Shown: positions 38,926 through 46,213 of the stretch, piece by piece | Layout of the letters: every line of letters begins with the position of its first letter | Position numbering within the stretch: the first letter of the stretch is position 1 | The notes under the pieces: model-generated | The model's database searches: none | What the model was told of the DNA's origin: nothing | The model's input: the letters and a program-made list of their open reading frames with translations, nothing else | NCBI RefSeq assembly: GCF_001425305.1 | Contig: NZ_LMEE01000004.1 | Span: 160,121-224,120 of the forward strand | Length of the DNA: 64,000 bases | DNA from: Phenylobacterium sp. Root1290 | Lineage (GTDB): Bacteria; Pseudomonadota; Alphaproteobacteria; Caulobacterales; Caulobacteraceae | Reading direction: 5' to 3' | Translations under genes and position numbers: made by a program

Positions 38926-40380
38926 ATGCCTAAACCGCCAAAACCAGATCACTGCCAAGGCTTCATGCCGTGGCGGCAGAAATTCAGATCAGGCAGAGGC
39001 CTTCCGCGGCAGAGGCGGGCGGGACTTATCTCGCTTCTGATCGGAGCGCTGCTATGCGTGGGCGCGCCGGCGCAGGCTCAAATTGGAGCGCTCCCAGCGC
39101 CTGCCAAGACAAATGCCGAAACGCCGGGGACATCCGCAGTGCCGCTGCGCAGTCCCGATCTCGCCATCCAGGCTCGCCTCTCCCAGCTCTTCGCCGACGT
39201 GGAGGGCCTTCAGTCCGTTCGCGCCCAAGTCCATGGCGGGGTGGTGCGTCTCACCGGATCGGTGTTGACGGCCGCGGACGCCGATCGGGCGCTTGACCTG
39301 GCCCAGCGCATCGAAGGCGTCGTATCGGTTGAGAGCGAGCTGGCTACAGAGCACCGCGTCTCTCGCCGGCTTGAACCCCTCGTGCAGCGCGTCCAAAGCC
39401 TGATGGAAACCTCGCTTTCCTTCGTGCCGCTGTTGATCATCGCGGCCTTGGCATTCTTCAGCTGCTGGTATGCAGGCCGCTGGGTGACGGGGCGCACACG
39501 GCTTTTTCGACGGCTGACGCCGAACGCCTTCATCGAGGCGCTGGTAGAGCAACTGGTGCGCCTGGCCTTCATCGTCCTTGGACTCGTGGTCGCGCTCAGC
39601 ATTCTGGGGGCCACCGCGTTGCTAGGCTCGATCCTCGGCGCTGCGGGGCTCATCGGCCTGGCCGTCGGCTTCGCCGTACGCGACACGATCGAGAACTATT
39701 TGGCCGGGGTCATGCTCAGCATCCGCCAGCCGTTCGCCCCGAACGACCACGTGGTGATCGAGGGCTTTGACGGCCAGATCACGCGGCTCACCTCCCGGGT
39801 GACTGTCATCACTACGGGGGACGGCAACGAGGTCCAGATCCCCAATGCGACGGTCTACAAGGCAAACATCGTGAACTTCAGCCGAACGCCCGAGCGTCGC
39901 TTCGACTTCGAGCTGCCGCTCGATTATCGCAGCGATGTCTCATGCGCGCTGGCCTTGGCCCTGGGCGCGGTCAAGAGCATCGACGGCGTGCTTGCCGATC
40001 CGGCGCCCGCCGCCATGATCGACCGCGCGCAGGACCATGCGTTGATCATGAAAGTGTTCGCCTGGGTCGATCAGACGGCCTCCGATCTCGGCAAGGCCAA
40101 GAGCGAAGCGATCCGCCGGGTGAAGCAGAGTTTGGAGGAGGCTAAGGTCCCGCTGGCCGCGCCGGTTTGGAACGTCCGTTATCTGGGACGCCTCACGGCT
40201 GAGGATGAGGCCGCCAGCACGACGCCGGCTAAGGAGGACATCGAGGCTATTGCGGACACCAGCGCCGATCACACCTTGAAGAGGAAGGTCGACCAGATCC
40301 GCCAGGAGGGCGGCGCCGAAGACCTGCTGGATCCGCCGAGCAAGACCGGCGGCCAGACCTCGCAGGCCACGGCTGCGTGA
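38926..40380 (+). CDS. BON-domain mechanosensitive channel (MscS family)
   Basis: A 484-residue membrane protein. Signal/first hydrophobic segment (ISLLIGALLCVGAPAQAQ), a periplasmic BON domain (RAQVHGGVVRLTGSVLTAADADRALDLAQRIEGVVSV, in parts), then MscS transmembrane helices (FVPLLIIAALAFFSCWYAG; LAFIVLGLVVALSILGA; GSILGAAGLIGLAVGFAVRDTIENYLAGVML, pore helix) and the cytoplasmic vestibule (DHVVIEGFDGQI, IPNATVYKANIVNFSR). It would release solutes on osmotic downshift. ATG 38926 follows AAGGA at six bases. The BrkB-type gene follows 55 bases later. Confidence 0.88.
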   Translation: MPKPPKPDHCQGFMPWRQKFRSGRGLPRQRRAGLISLLIGALLCVGAPAQAQIGALPAPAKTNAETPGTSAVPLRSPDLAIQARLSQLFADVEGLQSVRAQVHGGVVRLTGSVLTAADADRALDLAQRIEGVVSVESELATEHRVSRRLEPLVQRVQSLMETSLSFVPLLIIAALAFFSCWYAGRWVTGRTRLFRRLTPNAFIEALVEQLVRLAFIVLGLVVALSILGATALLGSILGAAGLIGLAVGFAVRDTIENYLAGVMLSIRQPFAPNDHVVIEGFDGQITRLTSRVTVITTGDGNEVQIPNATVYKANIVNFSRTPERRFDFELPLDYRSDVSCALALALGAVKSIDGVLADPAPAAMIDRAQDHALIMKVFAWVDQTASDLGKAKSEAIRRVKQSLEEAKVPLAAPVWNVRYLGRLTAEDEAASTTPAKEDIEAIADTSADHTLKRKVDQIRQEGGAEDLLDPPSKTGGQTSQATAA

Positions 40381-40435
40381 GGTCGCGTTGCAGGGGCGAG
40401 GCGACATTTCGCAAGTTCGTTCGTTAGATCGGGCG

Positions 40436-41545
40436 ATGCGGGTTTCGGCCGAGTTCACCCTAGGCGTGCTGGCGGGCGTCTTCGCGGCGGAAACAGCGCG
40501 CGCGCTACGCGAGCGGGGCGGAAGGGGAGGGCGTCTCTCCAGAAGCGCCGCTGGCTCGGAAAAACTTCAGGCGGGCGAAGAGCCGGCCAATCTTGAGCAA
40601 GCAGGGCAGGCGAGCAGGGGCCGACATGCTGACGAGCCTGCCCAGATACCGCCGCGCGGCTGGAAGGATATTCTGGTGCGCACCTTCAAGGAATTCGGCG
40701 ATGACCAGATCGCCTTGGTCTCAGCCGGCGTCACCTTCTACAGCCTGCTGGCGCTGTTTCCCGCCATCGCCGCCTTCGTCGCTCTCTATGGCCTCTTCGC
40801 CGATGTCGCAGAGGCGCGCGACCACCTTCAGTCGCTCTCGGCCATCCTGCCGGCCGGGGCGATAAGCCTGATCGGAGACCAGCTCGTGCGGGCCGCCGCC
40901 GCCCGCAGCGAGGGGCTTTCCCTGACCTTCGCATTCGGCCTGGTGGTGGCGCTCTGGAGCGCCAACGGCGCCATGAAGGCGATCATAACCGGGCTCAACA
41001 TCGCCTACGAGGAGAAGGAGCGCCGCGGCTTCGTGGGCAAGATCCTCATACCGCTCGCCTTCACGATCGGGGGTCTGGTTTTCGCCGCGATCGCCATCGC
41101 ACTGGCGGCGTTCGGCGCCTCGATGGAAAGCCGCTGGGCCGGGCAGGCGACACTGGCCTACAGACTTGTTCTGGCGCTGGCGCTGTTCGCAGGCTTCACC
41201 TCCGCGCTGGGACTGCTTTATCGCTTTGGACCTAGTCGCCGATGGGTGCGCTGGCGGTGGATCTCCTGGGGCAGCGGGCTGGCCGCCCTGGCCTGGCTCA
41301 CCATGTCGGCCGCCTTCACCTTCTACGTGGCGCGCTATGGGAACTTCGACCGCTCTTATGGCCCGCTCGGTGCGGCGATCGGCTTCATGACCTGGACATG
41401 GCTTTCGGCCCAGGTCGTCCTGCTCGGAGCGGAATTGAACTCGGAGATCGAACACCAGACGGCAAAGGACACCACGGTGGGAGCTCCAAAGCCCCTGGGC
41501 GCGCGGGGCGCGGTTATGGCCGACACGGTGGGCGCAGCCCAATAG
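40436..41545 (+). CDS. YihY/BrkB-family membrane protein
   Basis: A 369-residue protein with about six transmembrane helices after a polar N-terminal 75 residues. Family features are GDDQIALVSAGVTFYSLLALFPAIAAFVALYGLF, LWSANGAMKAIITGLNIAYEEKERRGF and FGPLGAAIGFMTWTWLSAQVVLLGAELNSEIEHQ-like end (YGPLGAAIGF..., in parts). The YihY/BrkB family is of uncertain function, earlier annotated as RNase BN or serum resistance. ATG 40436 is chosen; a TTG at 40388 is in frame. Probably co-transcribed with the MscS gene. Confidence 0.85.
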   Translation: MRVSAEFTLGVLAGVFAAETARALRERGGRGGRLSRSAAGSEKLQAGEEPANLEQAGQASRGRHADEPAQIPPRGWKDILVRTFKEFGDDQIALVSAGVTFYSLLALFPAIAAFVALYGLFADVAEARDHLQSLSAILPAGAISLIGDQLVRAAAARSEGLSLTFAFGLVVALWSANGAMKAIITGLNIAYEEKERRGFVGKILIPLAFTIGGLVFAAIAIALAAFGASMESRWAGQATLAYRLVLALALFAGFTSALGLLYRFGPSRRWVRWRWISWGSGLAALAWLTMSAAFTFYVARYGNFDRSYGPLGAAIGFMTWTWLSAQVVLLGAELNSEIEHQTAKDTTVGAPKPLGARGAVMADTVGAAQ

Positions 41546-41567
41546 GGCTGGACTTGGCGACGCCGCG

Positions 41568-41945
41568 TCAGGCCTGACGACCGACGATGAGCGGAAACTT
41601 ACCGACAGCTTCTGGTTCGGCCTCGTCGCCTGGGAAGATCACCTGAGCGCCGGGGTGCCAGTTTACCGTCTCCCAATCGAGCGGCGCGTCCGCGGGCAAC
41701 GGGGCCGGCTGGCCAAAACAGTGGACGAGCAAGGTGTTCATTCCCGCGCTCAGCGCCCAGGCCCAACGACCATGCGCGGGACCTGCGTCGCGGTTGATGG
41801 CTGAAGTCATCTCCAGATGGAGCACACGGTAAACGTCGCCAGGCTCTCTGCGCGCGAACGCAAAGAGCCCCGGTAGCCGCACGAAACGCCCGTCTCGATG
41901 TGAGAGCGCGTTGAAGGGAACGCCGCCTATCAGAATGTCGCTCAT
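41568..41945 (-). CDS. Hypothetical protein
   Basis: A 125-residue soluble protein: MSDILIGGVPFNALSHRDG, FVRLPGLFAFARREPGDVYRVLHLEM, then WALSAGMNTLLVHCFGQP. Beta-rich with conserved-looking aromatic residues, but no family I recognise. ATG 41945 preferred over 41966, since MSDILIGGVPF reads as a natural N-terminus. Convergent with the BrkB gene. Confidence 0.6.
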   Translation of the reverse strand: MSDILIGGVPFNALSHRDGRFVRLPGLFAFARREPGDVYRVLHLEMTSAINRDAGPAHGRWAWALSAGMNTLLVHCFGQPAPLPADAPLDWETVNWHPGAQVIFPGDEAEPEAVGKFPLIVGRQA

Positions 41946-42002
41946 GCTCGCCTCCGCATGGAACATAAGCAGAACATTGTCGGTTTGTGGAGTCGATTTC
42001 GC

Positions 42003-42293
42003 CTAGGGGACGGAGTCTTGTCGCGGGCTTGCCGCGCCGCTGTCAGACCAAGCGGGCAGGAACTCGGTCAAGGCGGGTCGGGGCGGCGGTGAGAGCAGGA
42101 AGTTCGCGGCGGCGGTGCCGTCGCGGAGATAGATGGACAGGCTGACCGCTTCGCCGGCCTGGGCCAGACCTTCGGCCAGCCGTCGGCCCGCACGTTCGGC
42201 CGCCGCGCCGGTCGTGAAGAAGAGCTCGTTTTGGATCGCATCCGAGCGGACAACCCAACCGGCGGCGGCTGGAATCACGGAAACGCTCTTCAT
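42003..42293 (-). CDS. Small hypothetical protein (DUF2188-like)
   Basis: A 96-residue protein: SVSVIPAAAGWVVRSDAIQNELFFTTGAAAERAGRRLAEGLAQAG (in parts), then VSLSIYLRDGTAAANFLL. The pattern strand-G-W-x-V, a helix full of Ala/Arg, and a final strand recalls DUF2188-type small proteins. ATG 42293 follows GAGG at five bases. Function unknown. Confidence 0.6.
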   Translation of the reverse strand: MKSVSVIPAAAGWVVRSDAIQNELFFTTGAAAERAGRRLAEGLAQAGEAVSLSIYLRDGTAAANFLLSPPPRPALTEFLPAWSDSGAASPRQDSVP

Positions 42294-42418
42294 GAAGTCC
42301 TCAATTGGCGGCTGCGGCTTGGCCTGGGCGTGGGCGCATTCACCGGTGCGCCAACCCCATCGGCCGAGCGGGAGGGGGAACGCGCCGAGCCCAGAAGCGA
42401 TCCCAATTGACGGCGAAT

Positions 42419-43303
42419 TCAGACCCGGCCGGGGAGGCAAGCCAAGGCATGGTGCGGGAGACCGGCCAGAGCCTGTCGCAGACGCGGGTGTGGAAGCGCC
42501 GTTGCCCGCAATTCCAGGGGCCAACGCGACGTGTAGCTGTAGGTCACTGAATAGCGGTCGCGGTCCGTCGGCGGCCGGGCCCGATGAAACAGCCTGGCTC
42601 CATCAAAGACGATGACCGCGCCTTCCTCACCTGTCACGCCCACACGTTCGGTAGCTGGAATATGCCGGTCAGCGAGGGCCTCGCTTAGGAAGCCGCTACG
42701 ATAGCGCAGGCTGCTGCGCACCTCGGTCGTGCGTTCGGCTGGAAGGTATTCAAACGGTCCATCGCTCTCTTCCACAGGGCTCAAATAGACGATGAACCTC
42801 ACCACCTGCAGATCTTCCATGTCGGTGTGCCAGCGTCGCTGATTGACGGCCACGCCGTCGGCCCGTTCGCACTTGGCCGCTGCACCCAGGTAGAGCACCG
42901 GCGTCTGCACATAGCGTTCGACCAGAGCCAGAAGCCTCGTGTCCAGCCCGGCCGCATAGATCGCCAGCGACATCTGGTCGGAATTGCTTTGGATTGTCGT
43001 CGTGGTCGCCTCCTGCCCTTTCAGGGCGTCGAGCCGACGCACAAGGTCCGCTCGCTCATCGGGGGAAAGCTTGAGCATGTCCGCGCCGTCCGCGTCCGGA
43101 CGCCAGAACCCGGCCTGCCTTAGCGCCGCCAATCCTACCGCGGCGGTCGGGTCCTCGATCGGCAGATCGAGGCGATGTCGCTCGATCCTCCGGGCCCTGC
43201 CGGCGGCATGCCAGGCGCGCGGAGCCGGAAGGTAGAGGCTCCACCTTCGCGCTTTAGCCAATAGCGAGGTTAAAGCCAGAACAGGCGCGGGGACAGCGGC
43301 CAT
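42419..43303 (-). CDS. Fe(II)/2-oxoglutarate dioxygenase-like protein
   Basis: A 294-residue protein with a phytanoyl-CoA-dioxygenase-like core. WHTDMEDLQVVRFIVYL supplies His-x-Asp, and VFDGARLFHRARPPTDRDRYSVTYSY supplies the distal His and the 2-oxoglutarate-binding Arg. The N-terminal 75 residues are helical and basic. Substrate cannot be told; small-molecule or fatty-acid hydroxylation is possible. Start ATG 43303 fits; no operon partner. Confidence 0.65.
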   Translation of the reverse strand: MAAVPAPVLALTSLLAKARRWSLYLPAPRAWHAAGRARRIERHRLDLPIEDPTAAVGLAALRQAGFWRPDADGADMLKLSPDERADLVRRLDALKGQEATTTTIQSNSDQMSLAIYAAGLDTRLLALVERYVQTPVLYLGAAAKCERADGVAVNQRRWHTDMEDLQVVRFIVYLSPVEESDGPFEYLPAERTTEVRSSLRYRSGFLSEALADRHIPATERVGVTGEEGAVIVFDGARLFHRARPPTDRDRYSVTYSYTSRWPLELRATALPHPRLRQALAGLPHHALACLPGRV

Positions 43304-43667
43304 GGATCACCCCCATTCGGATGTCTGGCGCCATTGCAGAGCTAATTTCAAAGCACAGTCAAGAAATTGACGCAGATACTCACAAAACCAACCAGGCTAC
43401 ACCCAACTTCTGGAAGATGTGGCGAAGGAAAACTGACCCACGACGACCAAAAATGATGAGGCTCCCGCGCGACGAGTTCGCGAACAATTTGGTGAATGTG
43501 AGAGATCAAACGCCGAGATCGCTCACAACCCTAGAGGGCCACCTCGCCACTCAGCGATGTCCTGGCGATCAGTCGAGCACTTCAAGCAACCCATCAGCAG
43601 TGCGCTGAACTCTTTGTCCTTATGCGCGTCTTATCCTAACTTGGAGACGCAAAGACTTGAGGCAGAC
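43304..43667. other. Intergenic, less G+C-rich, no gene seen
   Basis: About 360 bases, clearly richer in A and T than its surroundings (for example AAGAAATTGACGCAGATACT near 43361). It must hold promoters for both flanking genes. No repeat or RNA gene was recognised. Confidence 0.5.
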
Positions 43668-43913
43668 ATGCCGCTGACGGACTTGGGAGAGGATCACCTC
43701 GCCGTAGATGACTACCAGTTCACCATGAGCGACGGCGTGCGACGAGTTACTGTTCGCGTCGCGCGATCAGCCCTGAAGTTGGTCGAAGCGCGCTCAGGGA
43801 CGCTAGGCTTCGCAGCTCATCGCAGCGCCTTCGCAGCGCTTGCGGAAAAGAAGTTCGCCAGAGGGCAAGGCAACGCAGATGGTTCGATCTCTCTTGGCGA
43901 TCGCGACGTCTAG
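43668..43913 (+). CDS. Small hypothetical protein
   Basis: An 81-residue protein, MPLTDLGEDHLAVDDYQF, then FTMSDGVRRVTVRVARSAL and a helical end FAALAEKKFARGQ. ATG 43668 has GAGG six bases upstream. Compact alpha/beta character; no family recognised with confidence. Confidence 0.55.
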   Translation: MPLTDLGEDHLAVDDYQFTMSDGVRRVTVRVARSALKLVEARSGTLGFAAHRSAFAALAEKKFARGQGNADGSISLGDRDV

Positions 43914-43971
43914 GCGTGCCATCGAACGCCCGCTTGCCCTCTCGGACAGCGAGGGCGCAGGCGCCTTTTTG

Positions 43972-44166
43972 TCAGTGAGCGGTCGAACCGACGGGAGCAG
44001 GCGCTTGATTGAAAACCGCTGCGGTGTGTTCGGCGTCCTCGAAGGACAGGCCGCTTTGACTTGCGGCGGCGATTACGAGCGTGTCGCCCGTTGTCTGGTC
44101 GTAAACGCTGAACCCGCGAGGATCAGGTCGAACGGCGAAGCGATTCTCCATCGGCGGACTATGCAT
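43972..44166 (-). CDS. Small hypothetical protein
   Basis: A 64-residue protein, FAVRPDPRGFSVYDQTTGDTL then VIAAASQSGLSFEDAEHTAAVFN. The strand-turn-strand-helix pattern is like small proteins common in Caulobacterales, but I do not recognise a family. ATG 44166 has GAGGG upstream; ATG 44151 is an alternative. Confidence 0.5.
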   Translation of the reverse strand: MHSPPMENRFAVRPDPRGFSVYDQTTGDTLVIAAASQSGLSFEDAEHTAAVFNQAPAPVGSTAH

Positions 44167-44234
44167 GCGACGACCCTCGCTGTCAGGGCTCGATATCGCC
44201 ATGCACAGACAACATCTGAACATCGGGCGTTACC

Positions 44235-44729
44235 CTAGGGTCGCGTCGCATCGCCCGACCAGAGAGGGTTGCAGTATTGGGCGCTCAACGCAGACGAGCC
44301 ACGGCGCAGGTGTATCAGCGGGTAGGCACGACCTTGGCCGTCCGTTTCTGACCTGCCGAAGGCGCTGAACCCCATGCGCAGATAGAACCTCATCGCCTGA
44401 TGGTTCTGCTCGTTGACGTCCGTGGTGATAACGTCATGTGCGGCCAGCGCATGCTCCACAAGCCGCCGGCCGAGACCTGCGCCGCTATGAAGCGGATCAA
44501 CGAACAGGGCTTCCATGTGCGCCCCATCAAGCAGCATGAACGCCAAAGGACGCCCACCCTGATCGACGGCCAGGGTCAGTGGCGCTTGCGAAACGACGTC
44601 ACGCACAAGCGCCTCTAGGTCGTCACGGTCGGCTGGCTTGAGAAATCCGTGGGTGGCGGCCACCGCCTCGCGCCATATCTGGAGGACCCGTTCGGCGTCC
44701 TGCGGACTTGAAGGGCGAAGTTCAATCAT
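44235..44729 (-). CDS. GNAT N-acetyltransferase, YjaB-like
   Basis: A 164-residue acetyl-CoA-dependent transferase. IELRPSSPQDAERVLQIWREAVAATHGFL, LAFMLLDGAHMEALFVDPLHSGAGLGRRLVEHAL (motif A, with the pyrophosphate-binding R/Q-x-x-G-x-G/A as SGAGLGRRL) and NEQNHQAMRFYLRMGF (motif B). Residue pattern is close to E. coli YjaB. Substrate unknown. Start ATG 44729. About 110 bases separate it from the alkB-like gene upstream on the same strand, so co-transcription is possible. Confidence 0.87.
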   Translation of the reverse strand: MIELRPSSPQDAERVLQIWREAVAATHGFLKPADRDDLEALVRDVVSQAPLTLAVDQGGRPLAFMLLDGAHMEALFVDPLHSGAGLGRRLVEHALAAHDVITTDVNEQNHQAMRFYLRMGFSAFGRSETDGQGRAYPLIHLRRGSSALSAQYCNPLWSGDATRP

Positions 44730-44842
44730 CTGTCCGCGCCTTCCTCTTTACTGGCCTCTGACTTGTCCTGCGCGAAATGGCGCCCGTCACGCAAGGAAGG
44801 GCGCCCCGCTCGCGGGCCTAAAAGGCCGCTCCAATGCCCGAA

Positions 44843-45502
44843 CTAGCCTTTGTCGGCGCCGACAACGCGGCCCGACCCTGACGATGCGTTGATCGGTTGA
44901 CCGTCCAGTTCAGCCTGGCGAAAAGTCCGGAGGGTCACGGAGTAACGCAGAGCTTCCACAGGCGCGATCGAGTGCTCCCAGTCCGTGCGCGCCGGCCCTT
45001 GCAGCAGATAAGCCGAGCGAGGACTGGTGGACAACGTCGCGCGCTCCCAGCCCTGCGCCCGCCTGCGCCGCAGTCGAAAGGGACAGGCGCTAAGCAAGGA
45101 CACTCCGGCGATGTCTTCAAATTGTTGTCGGTCGCGATGCCAGCCAATGCCCGCGCCGGGCCGGTACTCCAGGACGAGCACTTGCATAAACGCCTCGGGG
45201 TCATGCCCGGTGAAGCTGGCGACCTGTCGCCTCAAGGGCAACAGAAACTCAGGGATCGGATCGACCCTCTCCAGGAGGCGCCGCGCGAAGTCGTATCGCC
45301 AGCCGAAAGAGACCACGCGTCGATGACCGAAAAAGCCATGAAACGCGAAGGGCTCGAAGGGCAAGGCCTGGATCTGGCCCACCAGCCTCGTCTCCTCCTG
45401 GGCGCTGATCAGGTCGGCCTGGTAGCGCAGGCCAGGCGGCAGGTGCGCCGGCTTGGCGGAGGACACTGGCGGCGGGTCGAAGAGGGAAAGCTGCTGGGTC
45501 AT
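44843..45502 (-). CDS. AlkB-type 2-oxoglutarate dioxygenase
   Basis: A 219-residue DNA-repair dioxygenase of the AlkB family. GYRPGAGIGWHRDRQQF-like segment (LEYRPGAGIGWHRDRQQFED, His-x-Asp), distal His in DWEHSIAPVEALRYSVTLRTF with the 2-oxoglutarate-binding Arg in RYSVTLR, and the nucleotide-lid region FEPFAFHGFFGHRRVVSFGW. It would remove alkyl groups from nucleic acid bases by oxidation. The frame just upstream holds the damaged DksA-type gene. Start ATG 45502. Confidence 0.87.
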   Translation of the reverse strand: MTQQLSLFDPPPVSSAKPAHLPPGLRYQADLISAQEETRLVGQIQALPFEPFAFHGFFGHRRVVSFGWRYDFARRLLERVDPIPEFLLPLRRQVASFTGHDPEAFMQVLVLEYRPGAGIGWHRDRQQFEDIAGVSLLSACPFRLRRRRAQGWERATLSTSPRSAYLLQGPARTDWEHSIAPVEALRYSVTLRTFRQAELDGQPINASSGSGRVVGADKG

Positions 45503-45523
45503 AGCTTGGGTTAGCGCACCGAG

Positions 45524-45780
45524 CTAGCGCAGCTGGCTGTCCTTGCTGCCACGTCGATTGATGCCGACGAGCACAATGCCTCCGTCATGTTCCGATTGGC
45601 ATTGGATGCAGGTGCGCGCCGAAGGGAGGGCCTGGCGCCTCGATGCAGAAATTTCATCGCCGCAATCCACGCAGCAAGCCGTGCCTTTCCCAGCCTGCAT
45701 TCGGGCGCGAATACGCCGTCGGCGATCGTGTCGGCAATCTGATCGAGCACCGCACCATCCCGCGTCCAACCGCCAGCCAT
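45524..45780 (-). pseudogene. DksA/TraR (YbiI-like) zinc-finger gene split by -1 frame change
   Basis: The first frame encodes MAGGWTRDGAVLDQIADTIA and continues to RLGK; the -1 frame then gives TACCVDCGDEISASRRQALP, SARTCIQCQSEHD and NRRGSKDSQLR, the C4 zinc finger and signature tail of YbiI-like DksA/TraR proteins. Together they give a protein of normal length (about 85 residues). The break lies exactly at GGGAAAG (45691 down to 45685), which reads G GGA AAG in the first frame, a classic -1 slippery heptamer. So the gene is either damaged by loss of one G or expressed by programmed frameshifting. It ends 21 bases upstream of the alkB-like start. Confidence 0.75.
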
Positions 45781-46213
45781 GTCGCCACCAAATGTTTCTG
45801 ATTTCTCAGCTGCTTAGATGGTCTCTCAAAGCGCAAATCCAATACCCCAGCAGGGCGTCGCCGCAGTCGCTGACGGGCGGGACCTCTCGCGATCATCGCG
45901 CCGCATAAGGCTCGCGCGCGTCTTCCAAGGCGCACCCCCGCTCCAAGCGGTGAGGGCGCCTGGAGCGGGGCTCCTGATGGAGAGCCAGGTTTAGCCTCCT
46001 GACTGCGGTTTTGAACTCGCCAAGGCAGAGGTCGTTCCCTCCGCCTTTGGCCAGCTCAACATCGCCCTTTTCCGCATACGGGCGAGCGCCTGGCACGCAA
46101 GCCGCCCGGACGTTCCCGCCGCTGATCGGCCGCTGAATGGAACCGCGCTCGGGCTGGGGGTTTGGCTTTTCGGGCCTTCACATGAGGCACGAAAGCGTGA
46201 ATTAGGAGCGCGC
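45781..46213. other. Intergenic with a 10-base hairpin, no gene seen
   Basis: Contains the perfect inverted repeat CCCCGCTCCA (45936-45945) and TGGAGCGGGG (45961-45970) without a T-run. It shares its CCCGCTCC/GGAGCGGG core with the hairpin at 59794-59826. The right end holds the strong ribosome site AGGAGC of the hybrid kinase. Confidence 0.55.

Noticed and set aside
44843..45514. Plus-strand frame of 205 codons opposite the AlkB-like gene
   Set aside because: Shadow frame; the minus strand has the His-x-Asp...His dioxygenase residues.
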